Part shown: piece by piece, positions 6,694-15,444 of the stretch
Layout: each line of letters begins with the position of its first letter
How positions within the stretch are numbered: the stretch's first letter is position 1
Source of the DNA: an uncultured Clostridia bacterium
Lineage (GTDB): Bacteria > Bacillota > Clostridia > Oscillospirales > Oscillospiraceae
Reading direction: 5' to 3'
DNA: 20,276 bases
NCBI GenBank assembly: GCA_946187475.1
Contig: CAMHRJ010000008.1
Location: 1-20,276 of the forward strand
The notes under the pieces: model-generated
What the model saw: the letters and a program-made list of their open reading frames with translations, nothing else
What the model was told of the DNA's origin: nothing
Databases searched by the model: none
Translations under genes and position numbers: made by a program

Positions 6694-8232
6694 ATGTCTG
6701 ACGAGAATTGGTACGAAACCAACGAAAACCCGGAGAGCAGCTTCCCGGAGTCTGAGATTCCGGAGACGGAAGCGGTCCCCATCGAAGAAGAAACACCCGA
6801 GGTGCAGGATACGGTCTTTGCCGCCGACGGCAGCTACCGCATTGTTCGCCCGGAGCCGGAGGACGAGCGGTCCTACACGGACGCGAACTATCAGCCTGCC
6901 GACGAGGCAACGCAGATCCCGCCTCGCTACTATACCCCCGAGGAACCGAAGGCAAAGCCCCGCCGCACGGAAGAGAAAAAGCGCGGCGGCTTCTGGCGGG
7001 CAGCCTGCCTGGCTCTGGCCTGCGCGGTGCTGGGCGGCGCCGTGGGCGGCGTCATCGGCAGCAAGAGCGCCAAAGCTTCTACGCCTGTCCTCCAGCAGGC
7101 CCAGGTTGTGGAGAGCAATGGCAGCGGCGAGTCTGCCTCCACCGGCGTCCAGAAGGCCACCAGCGTCAGCACCGGCACCATGACCGCCAGCGACATTTAT
7201 GCCGCCGCCTGCCAGCAGGTGGTGGGCATCACCACCGAGGTGACCACCCAGAACTTCTTCGGCCAGACCAGCTCTGCCGCCGTATCCGGTTCCGGCTTCA
7301 TCATCACCTCCGACGGTTATATCCTCACGAACCAGCACGTGATCTCTTATGCCGAGCAGTACGGCTACGACGTCAGCGTCATGACCTACGACGGCACCAC
7401 CTACAAGGCCGAGATCGTGGGCTCCTACGCCAACAACGACATTGCGGTGCTGAAGATCGATGCCAAGGACCTGACCCCCGTTACCTTCGGCGACAGCGAC
7501 AACATGTCCGTGGGCGACACGGTCTACGCCGTGGGCAACCCCCTGGGCGAACTGCAGTTCAGTATGTCCACGGGCCATGTGAGCGCTCTGGACCGCACCA
7601 TCACCACGGAGGAGAGCACCGCCGCCATCAATATGTTCCAGATCGACGCTGCCGTCAACTCCGGCAACTCCGGCGGCCCCTGCTATAACACCGCCGGCCA
7701 GGTCATCGGCATCGTCTCCGCCAAAGCCTCCTCCACGGGCGTGGAGGGCCTGGGCTTCGCCATCCCGGTGAATGACGCCATCGCCATCGCCAACGAACTG
7801 ATGGAAAACGGTGTCGTGGTGAACAAGGTGGAGCTGGGCGTTACCACCCAGACCATCCCCAGCAACGTTGCCCAGTATTATAACATGGTGGAGGGCGCCT
7901 ATATCGTCTCCGTCAACGAGGGCAGCTGCGCTGAGGCTGCCGGTCTCCAGATCGGCGATATTGTCACCGCCATCGACGGCAAGACCATCTCCTCCAGCGA
8001 CGGTCTGATCGCCGCCCTGCGGGGCTACGCCCCCGGCGACGAGGCCGAGCTCACCATCTATCGCGCCGGCAATACCCAGACCATCACCGTGACCCTGGAT
8101 AAGGTCAGCGAAGAGACCGTTCAGGCCCAGACCCAGGCCCAGCAGCAACAGCAACAGCAGCAGGGCCAGCAGCAACAGGACCCCTACGGCCAGTATCAGC
8201 AATTCGATCCCTGGAGCGATTTCTTCAACTAA
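6694..8232 (+). CDS. HtrA/DegP-type membrane-anchored serine protease with PDZ domain
   Basis: This 512-residue S1C-family protease degrades or processes misfolded and surface proteins outside the membrane. It has an acidic N-terminal cytoplasmic tail of about 95 residues, a basic stop (RRTEEKKRGG), one membrane helix at about 101-122, a trypsin-like domain and one C-terminal PDZ domain at about 390-475. The triad is complete: H215 in TNQHV, D249 in NNDIAVLKI and S326 in GNSGGP. The PDZ domain is seen in GAYIVSVNEGSCAEAAGLQIGDIV. The protein ends in a glutamine-rich tail after about residue 475. GGAG at 6681-6684 lies nine bases before the ATG. It is divergent from the SLH surface protein, which could be a substrate; that is inference from position only. 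A strong terminator follows. Confidence 0.95.
   Translation: MSDENWYETNENPESSFPESEIPETEAVPIEEETPEVQDTVFAADGSYRIVRPEPEDERSYTDANYQPADEATQIPPRYYTPEEPKAKPRRTEEKKRGGFWRAACLALACAVLGGAVGGVIGSKSAKASTPVLQQAQVVESNGSGESASTGVQKATSVSTGTMTASDIYAAACQQVVGITTEVTTQNFFGQTSSAAVSGSGFIITSDGYILTNQHVISYAEQYGYDVSVMTYDGTTYKAEIVGSYANNDIAVLKIDAKDLTPVTFGDSDNMSVGDTVYAVGNPLGELQFSMSTGHVSALDRTITTEESTAAINMFQIDAAVNSGNSGGPCYNTAGQVIGIVSAKASSTGVEGLGFAIPVNDAIAIANELMENGVVVNKVELGVTTQTIPSNVAQYYNMVEGAYIVSVNEGSCAEAAGLQIGDIVTAIDGKTISSSDGLIAALRGYAPGDEAELTIYRAGNTQTITVTLDKVSEETVQAQTQAQQQQQQQQGQQQQDPYGQYQQFDPWSDFFN
8140..8178 (+). repeat. CAG/CAA repeat encoding a glutamine tract
   Basis: Eight glutamine codons (8140-8163), one glycine codon, then four more glutamine codons (8167-8178) lie near the HtrA C-terminus. 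Mixed CAG and CAA codons suggest selection for the amino acid rather than a simple slipping repeat. Length changes would stay in frame. Confidence 0.9.
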
Positions 8233-8271
8233 ATTCGATTCCATCCATTTTTCATCCTCCTCTCTTTTTCA

Positions 8272-8309
8272 CCCCGACCGGGAGTTCTCCCGGCCGGGGA
8301 CCTTTTTTT
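8272..8309 (+). terminator. Rho-independent terminator of the HtrA gene
   Basis: Arms 8272-8283 and 8288-8299 form a 12-pair GC-rich stem with one A-C mismatch and a GTTC loop, followed by ACC and seven T at 8303-8309. It lies 40 bases after the stop. The T-run overlaps the stop codon of the converging glucan synthase gene. I see no U-run for the minus strand here. Confidence 0.92.
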
Positions 8310-11300
8310 ACAGCGGCCCGATCACGCCGCCGTCATAGGCTTCACCGTCTACGGTCACGCCCTCAGAGCGGTATTCGATCTTATGGTTCACGCCCGACCC
8401 ATCCCGCCAGCGGATGGAACAGGGGAGACACTTCGACGGCAGATTGGATCGAAGGGTCACGTTGCCATTGTCCGCCCGGAGGCCAAAGAGGGCCTCTGCT
8501 GCCGTGCGCAGATACCAGCCCGCCGCACCGGTGTACCAGCTCCAGCCCGCCTGCTCCGGGTGATCTCCGGCGTAGACGTCCGCGGAGAGCACAAAGGGCT
8601 CCGCCTCGTAGACTTCCTCCGGGTGCCGGGCCGGGAGCAGGGCTCGGAGCACCTGCAAGCCTTCGCCGGTCTGTCCGGTTCTCAGCAGTGCCAGCGCCAG
8701 CCAGACAGCCCCGTGGGTGTATTGCCCGCCGTTTTCCCGGAAGCCCGGACCGTAGCTGCGCACATAGCCCGGGTCCGGCCGGGCGGCTGCAAAGGGCGGG
8801 TCAAAGAGCTTCACCAGACTGTGCTCCCGGTCGAAGAGCCGTTCCAGCGCGCTTTTCAGGGCCTGCTGCACATGCTCCGCGTCCGCCTCCGGGGAGAAGG
8901 CCGCGAAGCTCTGGGCGATGGCGTCGATCTGGCAGGCGGCGCTTTTGCTGCTGCCCAGAGGCGTTCCGTCCTCGAAATAGCCCCGGCGATACCAATTGCC
9001 GTCCCAGCTGTCCTCGGCGGCAAGACCGATCTGCTCCGCCGCCCGGTGCATGGCTTCGCCGCCGGGCATCGCCAGCCGGTCCAGCAGGGCACCCATGCGG
9101 TGGGCCGTGTGGGAGAAAAACCAGCTGAGCCACACACTCTCGCCGCCCACCCGGTCAAAGCCGTCGTTCCAGTCGCCGCTGCCGGTTTTCAGCAGGCCGT
9201 GCGCTCCGGTCCCCCGGCGCAGCGCGCACTGGATGGCCCGGATGCTGTGCTCCAGCACGGTACCGGACTGACTTCCGGTGCGCAGAGGCGCGTAACGCTC
9301 CCGTTCCCGCTCGCCCAGGGGCTCAGACTCCAGATAGGGCGCGGTCTCCGCCAGAACGGCCAGATCGCCGGTCTTTTCTGCATATTCGACCACCGCCCAG
9401 GGCAGCCACAGCAGATCGTCGCTGATCCGGGTGCGGACGCCGGCCTTCTCGTGCCACCAGTGGCAGACGTCCCCCTCGGGAAACTGGTGGGCGCAGCAGC
9501 GCAGGATCTGCGCCCGGGCGGGCTTTTTGCTCCAGAGCAGCAGGTTCACCGCGTCCTGGAGCTGGTCCCGAAAGCCGAAGGCGCCGCCGCTCTGGTAGAG
9601 ACTGGTGCGGGCGAAGATCCGGCAGGCCAGGGCCTGATAGGCGCCCCAGCCGGAGAGATACTGCCCGAAGGCCGCCTCGGTGCTCTCGCACCGCAGCCGG
9701 CCGGTGAACCGCACCCAGACTGCCAACGTGCGCTTCAGCGCCTGCACCGCTTCGTCCCAGCCCAGTAAGGACCGGCTTTTTTCATCTCCGAGAACCAGCA
9801 CCGCCCGATCTTCCAGCCGGAATTCCGCGCAGAAGCAGGCGGGCGTCCCCACGCCGGTGAAGCCGTCCAATTGCCCCAAGGCAGCGCTCCGGCGGCTGCA
9901 GGTGAAGCCCCGGAAACCAGCGCTGCACCGGGCGGTCACGGAGAAGGGCGCCGCCGCCCGGGGATTGGACGCTTTGAGCGCGCCGTCTATTGCCTCCGTG
10001 ATGACCGCGCATTGGTCCCGGACATTTTCCGCCAGCAGCAGATCCAGTTTCCAGCGGATGGTTACCGGAGACTTGGTCTCCAGCAGCAGCACCCGTGCGT
10101 CCGCCTCAAAGGGCACAAAGGCCGTGGCCCGCACCTCCCCGGAGGCCCACTGGGCGTACCCGGGACGGCAGGTAAAGCGCCCTCCGGTCTCCCGGGAGCA
10201 AAATAAGCTGCGCGACCCGTTCTCCGTGATGATTTGTATGGTCTCCGGGCCATTCACCGCCCAGGGGTCGTTCCGCCAGGGGGTGATTCGCCTTTCCCGG
10301 GCGTTGCCCAGCCAGAGATCACCGCAGCCGCTGTCCGCCGCCGTGCAGCCTAAGTGCCCGTTGGTCAGCGGGATGCTCCAGGCCCGCCGGGGCAGGGCGT
10401 GGTCGCATTGCAAGAAAAAGCTTCCGTCTGTGCTTTGGCTGTGGCGGATTATCCCGCCGGAGAGATCCCGTCGGTCCGGTGAGGATGAGATCAGTGCCGC
10501 GGGCTCCCGCTCCGGCAAATCCAGGTCCGCCAGAACTGCCGCGCAGCAGCGGACGGTTTCCGCGTCCGAGACCAGATGCACGCCGCCGGGCAGGGCGAGG
10601 GTGTCCTCCCGGTCCATCCGCCGGAGCACCGACGTGACGAACCGCGCTGCCGGCTGGCGATAATCGCCGCCGTCCATGGTGCAGAACACCAGATCGCACC
10701 GCAGCCCCAGGGCGCGGAGCAGGGCGTGCTGCCGCAGCAGCCGCATGGCCACGCGCTTGTGCACCTCTTCCGTCAGATTCGCCGCCAGAATCGGCAGGTC
10801 TCCGCTGATGCCCAGCTTCCAGAGGGCGTCTTTTTTGAGCAGTCTCGGCTCCGGCTTTGCCTCCGGCAGCTCCTGCCGGGTCAGGGGCCCCGCCAGAGCC
10901 ATGGCGTCGGCCAGCCCCGGGCCGGACAGCCCCAGCTGGGCCGCCAGCCGGGCCGGGAGATCGGAAAAGGCGCTCCGGGGCATGGCCAGCGTCTGCTGGG
11001 CCGCCAGAAAGGACGATTCCTCCGTGTATCCTATGCCCACGGCGAACCGCCGTGTCAGGGACTCTCCGGGCCGGAGACTTACCGGCATGCGCAGCACCGT
11101 GCGCCCGTCCGTGAGCCAGCGGGCGTCCTCCACCGCCGGGAGATGATCTCCCGCCAGACACATCCAGCGCTCCGGCGCATTGCCCCGCTCCAGCCTGCGC
11201 CAAAGCCGGGCTCCGCCCCGGGTGTGCTCCTGAATGCCCAGCCGCCAGAAGGCCGGGTGACTTTGCAGGGATTCTGCCGCCGCCAGCGCGGGGGAGAGCG

Positions 11301-14300
11301 TCAGCTCCAGCACGGCCTGTACCGGCTCCTCCGCCGAAAGCTCCAGCAGCCAGAGACACCCTGCCTCGGAAGCAGAAACCGCAGCGGAGAGCTTCGCCCG
11401 GGCCTGAGAGACTTCCGCCTCCCGATCGGTAAACCTCCAATGGGCCTCAGCCCCGCCGGGCAGGGGGAACAGGGTTTCCGCCCGGTCATCCGTCAGAAGC
11501 CGCAGCCGCGGAGAATGGAAAAAGAGCTCCGCACCCTCCCAATGCAGCTTCATGCTTCCGCTTTCCTCAAATTGCAAATGCATGGCGCCGTTGGAGAGCA
11601 GACAGACCGTCGGTCGCAGGGCGTCCACGCCTTCCCCCTCCCGGGAATAGGCCACCGCGGGCTGCTTTTTTGCCCGCTTTACGATTTTCGCCCGCTCCTT
11701 GCGCAGCACCGCGCCGCCCACGGGCACCCGCTCGGAAAGCAGACACTGATGGGAGCGCATGGCGGCGTCCGCCATGGTCCAGCGCTGCACCTGCCCATCC
11801 AGTAAGGCGTTGGTGATGGCGGCGAGACTCATGCCCAGATGGTGGGCCATGAAGCTGCGCACGATCTCCCCGCCGGCGGTGCGGCAGCGCCTGGGCGTGA
11901 GATCCACGGCTTCATAAAACCCATAAGGCCCCCGCAGTCCCATGCGCTCCAGCCGGTGGAGATTGCGCACGGCGCTTTTGGGCTCCACCAGCAGTGCCAG
12001 GAACGTGCTGTAGGGCGAGAGCACCAGCTCCGCGTCCATGTCCCGCCGCAGCGCCAGGGCGTCCACACCATGGGCCTTGTATCGATAGTGCAGCGCCGGG
12101 TCCAGGGCGTAATACCCGCTCTCGGAGATGCCCCAGGCTCTGCCCGGAGGAACCCGGCGGCGCTGGGCGTGGAGGCAGAATTTCGCGCTCTCCCAGAGCA
12201 GCGACTCCCGCTGCAGGGGCAAAAACAGCTCCGGCATCAGGTATTCAAACATGGTCCCCGTCCAGGAGACCGTGCCCCGATAGCCGCCCAGGGCGGTTTG
12301 GGCCCGGCTGAGACTGTGCCAGTGCCGCACCGGGGCCTCGCTCCGGGCCACGGCCAGATACCCCGTGAGCCGCGCCTCGCTGGAAAAGAGGTCGTACCAC
12401 CCCGGGGAGGGGCTGCCGTCTGCGGTGTCGATGCCGATGCGAAAGAGATTCCGCCCTTCGTCGTAGAGGACGCGAAAGTCCATCTTCTCCGCCAGCTCTG
12501 CTGCCCGCAGGGCCAAATCCTCCCGGCCAAATTCCCGGAAGGCGCCTTCGGCTGCGATCAGGCAGGCGCAGAGATTGCCGCTGTCCACCGTGGAGACGTA
12601 GGTCGGCTGCAAGGGCTTCAGGGTGATGGTGTGATACCAGTTATAAAAATGCCCGCGCCATTTGGGCAGGGTCTCCAGCGTCTCCAGCATCCGTTCCGCC
12701 AGCGGCAGCCCCTGTTCCTCATCGATGCCCAGCTTTACGGCGCAGAGGGCGCTGACCAGGCCCAGGCCCATGTTGGTGGGCGAGGTGCGGTGGGCCGTCC
12801 CGGCAGGGGGCTGCTCCTGCCAGTTGTCCGGCGGCAGATAGTGGTCCTCCGCCGTGCAGAAGGTGGAAAACCAGTGCCAGATCTCCCGGGCGCAGGCGCG
12901 CAGATAGCGCTGCTCCCGCTGGGAGAGCGGCTGGGTGACCGGCGTGGGTCTGGCGAGCATCCCTGCCAGCAGGGGGGACAGCAGCCACAGCGCCCCCGCG
13001 GCCTTGCCCGCCGTCACGGGGGAGAGCAGCAGCACTGCCAGCCCCAAAATCGCCGCCGGCAGCATGGCGCGATAGTATCCCGGAACCGTGCCGCGCTTCG
13101 CGCCCTCACTCTGAGCGGCGGTCTGCCACTGGAGGAGTTTCCTATGGCTGATCGCCATGCGCCAGATGGCGCGGACTGCGGCCGAAAGACAGATCCAGGC
13201 CTCCATGGGCAGGAAGACCAGCCGCAGCACCGTCTGCAGCAGGGAGAGGGCCGCGCCATGGAGCACGCCGCTGAAGGTGTGTACCCGCCGCTCCCGCTGC
13301 AGCAGCGCGCCCCGGAGACTGAGCATCAGATCGCTCAGCAGGGCCAGCATTGCCGCCCATGCCGCCAGCTGCAGCCCCGGCCAGCGCAGCAGCACGCCGG
13401 AGAGGATCGCCAGCAGGGTCATAGGCGGCACCAGCGACCGGCGCAGACTGTCCAGCAGCCGCACCCGATCCATGGTGCGGAATGCCTTTCCCCGCCGGAA
13501 CAGCCAGGGCAGGTTCTGCCAGTCGCCCCGGGTCCAGCGCTCCAGCCGCGCCCAGTAGCTCAAAGGCGCTGCTGGAAAGCCGTCGGTCAGCTCCGCGTCG
13601 CCCACATAGCCGCCCCGGAGATAGGCGCCCTCCAGAGCGTCGTGGCTCAGCACCCGATTCTCCGGAATGGCTTTGCCGCAGCAGGCGAGCAGAGCGTCGA
13701 TGCGCAATATGCCCTTGCCGGCGAAGCCGCCGCAGTCGTAACGGTCCATATAGAGCTCGCCGCCGGCGGCACCGTAGGCGTCCATGCCGCCGGGACCGGC
13801 AAAGACCCGGGCAAAGTCCGTGGCCACGGCGCTCTGCAGGTCTGTGGTGATGCGCGGGTGCAGCAGCCCATAGCCCGCCGTGACGACGCCGCGCTTGCGG
13901 TCCAGCACCGCCGCGTTCAGCGGGTGGAGCATGGCGCCGATGAGACTCCGTGCCGTCCCCGGCGTCAGTGTGGTATCGGAATCCAGCGTCAGCAGGAACT
14001 GCGTGTCTTTCAGTGCCTCTGCGTCACCGGCTGCGCACTGCAGCGCGGTTTTTCGACCCCGCAGCAGCCCGGCCAGCTCCATCAACGCGCCGCGCTTCCG
14101 CTCCCAGCCTCGCCAGAGACCGTCGCTGCGCACATAGCCCCGGGGCCGGAAGAAGAGATAATATCGCCGCTCCGGGTCCTTCGCATTCAGTTTTTCAATG
14201 GCTGTTCTTGCGGCCTCGATGGCCTCGGCGTCGGCCTCGGATTCCCGGGTCTCCCGCTCCGGCAGATCGGCCAGCAGCCCGAATCGCAGGTGGGACCCCG

Positions 14301-15369
14301 CGTCCCGGCTGCAGAGGGCGAACTCCTCCAGCCGGGCGGCCAGTTTTTCCCCGTCCTCGGCATGGCTCAGCAGCGCCGACACCACGCAGAGGGTTTTCCC
14401 GGCCTTGGGCACGCCGTTTTTCAGCTCCAGCCGGGGCACGAAGCGGGGCTCTGTCAGCCGCAGCAGCACCGCGTCGGTCAGGCGCTTTACCACCTCGGAC
14501 ACCGGGAGCACCAGCAGCACCGCGCAGGAGACACTCTCCGTCAGGAAGGCGAACATCAGCGACAAAAACAAGGTCAGAATCAGAACGACCGCCAGATACC
14601 AGCCCCCAGCCGGTGTCTTGGGCGCGCCGCTGCGAAAGAGCTGCCAGCCCAGATGCCGCTTCTCTCCGGCGGAGCCGGCGCATTTGCGCAGCAGCGTCTC
14701 CGCGGCCTCGGCCTCCTCCAGATCGTGCTGTCTGGCCCAGCGTGCCAGTCCCCGGCGATACCAGTCCCGGGTGGCAGCGTCCATCTTCCCATAGACTCCG
14801 GCGGGGTCTTTCCGCAGCGTGGCCTCGATGGGATCGGCGCGCTCCAGCAGCTCCCGGAGCTCCAAAGCCCCCAGCAGCCGCAGGGCAGAGAAACGCTTTC
14901 CCACGGCCTCCGCCTCGGGCTCTGCCTGCTGATAGAGCTCCGCCAGGGAGCAGATCAGCGCCGCCTTCATGCAGCTGGGCAGGGCTGCCCGCTCAGCATA
15001 GCGCAGGGGCCAGACGTGACCGAAGCCCGTGAGAAACTGTTCCAGTCCCTGGGCGGAGAGGGAGCCCTCCGTCTCTTCCAGATACCCTTCGCAGCATCGT
15101 AGAATCAGCAGGGAATCGCCGGAGCGGCGCAGCCGCTTCATCCCGCGCAGCTCTGACAGGACACTGCGTCCCTCCCGGCTGGCGAGATAGCCGTTGTCCA
15201 GCAGCCATTCCGCCGCGCCGGCGTCCTCGGTGAGGTCGGCCCGCCGGGACTCCAGCGTTTTGACTGCCTGCTCCAACTCCCTGCAGAGCGCCCGGGTGTT
15301 CCCGTCGCCGCTCACTGGCAGAGACCGGGCAAAGACCTCGCCCCGAGCCGTCAAATCCCGTTGTTCCAT
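8308..15369 (-). CDS. Cyclic beta-1,2-glucan synthase (GT84-GH189-GH94 multidomain protein)
   Basis: One uninterrupted frame of 2353 residues. The N-terminus (about 1-250) has the AEWLLDNGYL segment typical of cyclic glucan synthases. Membrane segments lie at about 257-300, 645-690, 700-735 and 770-805. They flank a family 2-like/GT84 glucosyltransferase with D463-S-D465, SHDALEGAYLRGG and R611-WTRGDW. At about 828-1200 is the GH189 (former glycoamylase-like) domain, with YLPPDNWQE and WGISESG (E1083), which closes the ring in characterised enzymes. A degenerate beta-sandwich (about 1245-1480) precedes a GH94 phosphorylase domain (about 1640-2340) with GSGDWNDG (D2066, D2069), which trims chain length. 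In known enzymes the first domain polymerises UDP-glucose into a linear beta-1,2-glucan. At 2353 residues it is shorter than the Brucella enzyme (about 2,870, from memory). GGAGG at 15381-15377 lies seven bases before the ATG, inside a hairpin. A linear beta-1,2-glucan product remains possible. Confidence 0.88.
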   Translation of the reverse strand: MEQRDLTARGEVFARSLPVSGDGNTRALCRELEQAVKTLESRRADLTEDAGAAEWLLDNGYLASREGRSVLSELRGMKRLRRSGDSLLILRCCEGYLEETEGSLSAQGLEQFLTGFGHVWPLRYAERAALPSCMKAALICSLAELYQQAEPEAEAVGKRFSALRLLGALELRELLERADPIEATLRKDPAGVYGKMDAATRDWYRRGLARWARQHDLEEAEAAETLLRKCAGSAGEKRHLGWQLFRSGAPKTPAGGWYLAVVLILTLFLSLMFAFLTESVSCAVLLVLPVSEVVKRLTDAVLLRLTEPRFVPRLELKNGVPKAGKTLCVVSALLSHAEDGEKLAARLEEFALCSRDAGSHLRFGLLADLPERETRESEADAEAIEAARTAIEKLNAKDPERRYYLFFRPRGYVRSDGLWRGWERKRGALMELAGLLRGRKTALQCAAGDAEALKDTQFLLTLDSDTTLTPGTARSLIGAMLHPLNAAVLDRKRGVVTAGYGLLHPRITTDLQSAVATDFARVFAGPGGMDAYGAAGGELYMDRYDCGGFAGKGILRIDALLACCGKAIPENRVLSHDALEGAYLRGGYVGDAELTDGFPAAPLSYWARLERWTRGDWQNLPWLFRRGKAFRTMDRVRLLDSLRRSLVPPMTLLAILSGVLLRWPGLQLAAWAAMLALLSDLMLSLRGALLQRERRVHTFSGVLHGAALSLLQTVLRLVFLPMEAWICLSAAVRAIWRMAISHRKLLQWQTAAQSEGAKRGTVPGYYRAMLPAAILGLAVLLLSPVTAGKAAGALWLLSPLLAGMLARPTPVTQPLSQREQRYLRACAREIWHWFSTFCTAEDHYLPPDNWQEQPPAGTAHRTSPTNMGLGLVSALCAVKLGIDEEQGLPLAERMLETLETLPKWRGHFYNWYHTITLKPLQPTYVSTVDSGNLCACLIAAEGAFREFGREDLALRAAELAEKMDFRVLYDEGRNLFRIGIDTADGSPSPGWYDLFSSEARLTGYLAVARSEAPVRHWHSLSRAQTALGGYRGTVSWTGTMFEYLMPELFLPLQRESLLWESAKFCLHAQRRRVPPGRAWGISESGYYALDPALHYRYKAHGVDALALRRDMDAELVLSPYSTFLALLVEPKSAVRNLHRLERMGLRGPYGFYEAVDLTPRRCRTAGGEIVRSFMAHHLGMSLAAITNALLDGQVQRWTMADAAMRSHQCLLSERVPVGGAVLRKERAKIVKRAKKQPAVAYSREGEGVDALRPTVCLLSNGAMHLQFEESGSMKLHWEGAELFFHSPRLRLLTDDRAETLFPLPGGAEAHWRFTDREAEVSQARAKLSAAVSASEAGCLWLLELSAEEPVQAVLELTLSPALAAAESLQSHPAFWRLGIQEHTRGGARLWRRLERGNAPERWMCLAGDHLPAVEDARWLTDGRTVLRMPVSLRPGESLTRRFAVGIGYTEESSFLAAQQTLAMPRSAFSDLPARLAAQLGLSGPGLADAMALAGPLTRQELPEAKPEPRLLKKDALWKLGISGDLPILAANLTEEVHKRVAMRLLRQHALLRALGLRCDLVFCTMDGGDYRQPAARFVTSVLRRMDREDTLALPGGVHLVSDAETVRCCAAVLADLDLPEREPAALISSSPDRRDLSGGIIRHSQSTDGSFFLQCDHALPRRAWSIPLTNGHLGCTAADSGCGDLWLGNARERRITPWRNDPWAVNGPETIQIITENGSRSLFCSRETGGRFTCRPGYAQWASGEVRATAFVPFEADARVLLLETKSPVTIRWKLDLLLAENVRDQCAVITEAIDGALKASNPRAAAPFSVTARCSAGFRGFTCSRRSAALGQLDGFTGVGTPACFCAEFRLEDRAVLVLGDEKSRSLLGWDEAVQALKRTLAVWVRFTGRLRCESTEAAFGQYLSGWGAYQALACRIFARTSLYQSGGAFGFRDQLQDAVNLLLWSKKPARAQILRCCAHQFPEGDVCHWWHEKAGVRTRISDDLLWLPWAVVEYAEKTGDLAVLAETAPYLESEPLGERERERYAPLRTGSQSGTVLEHSIRAIQCALRRGTGAHGLLKTGSGDWNDGFDRVGGESVWLSWFFSHTAHRMGALLDRLAMPGGEAMHRAAEQIGLAAEDSWDGNWYRRGYFEDGTPLGSSKSAACQIDAIAQSFAAFSPEADAEHVQQALKSALERLFDREHSLVKLFDPPFAAARPDPGYVRSYGPGFRENGGQYTHGAVWLALALLRTGQTGEGLQVLRALLPARHPEEVYEAEPFVLSADVYAGDHPEQAGWSWYTGAAGWYLRTAAEALFGLRADNGNVTLRSNLPSKCLPCSIRWRDGSGVNHKIEYRSEGVTVDGEAYDGGVIGPL

Positions 15370-15376
15370 AAGAAAA

Positions 15377-15416
15377 CCTCCGAGAAAGTTACAGATAAGG
15401 TAAGCTTTCCCGGAGG
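15377..15416 (-). promoter_or_regulatory. Hairpin with T-run that contains the glucan synthase ribosome binding site
   Basis: On the minus strand 15416-15405 and 15388-15377 pair over 12 consecutive base pairs, including one G-U, with a 16-base loop. TTTTCTT follows directly and then the ATG at 15369. The 3' arm ends in GGAGG, the only good Shine-Dalgarno sequence for the 7-kb gene. It can act as a terminator after the GH3 gene, as a cover on translation, or as both. Confidence 0.7.
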
Positions 15417-15444
15417 ATTCTGTTCTTATTCGATTATCGGTTCG

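Noticed and set aside
8232..8310. Minus-strand terminator for the glucan synthase gene in the HtrA terminator hairpin
   Set aside because: On the minus strand the stem is followed by GTGAAAAAG rather than T residues, so it does not qualify as an intrinsic terminator in that direction.
11839..15102. Plus-strand open frame of 1087 codons opposite the glucan synthase gene
   Set aside because: It shows no recognisable domain, is rich in glutamine, proline, glycine and arginine, and mirrors a well-supported gene. A long shadow frame is expected at this GC content.
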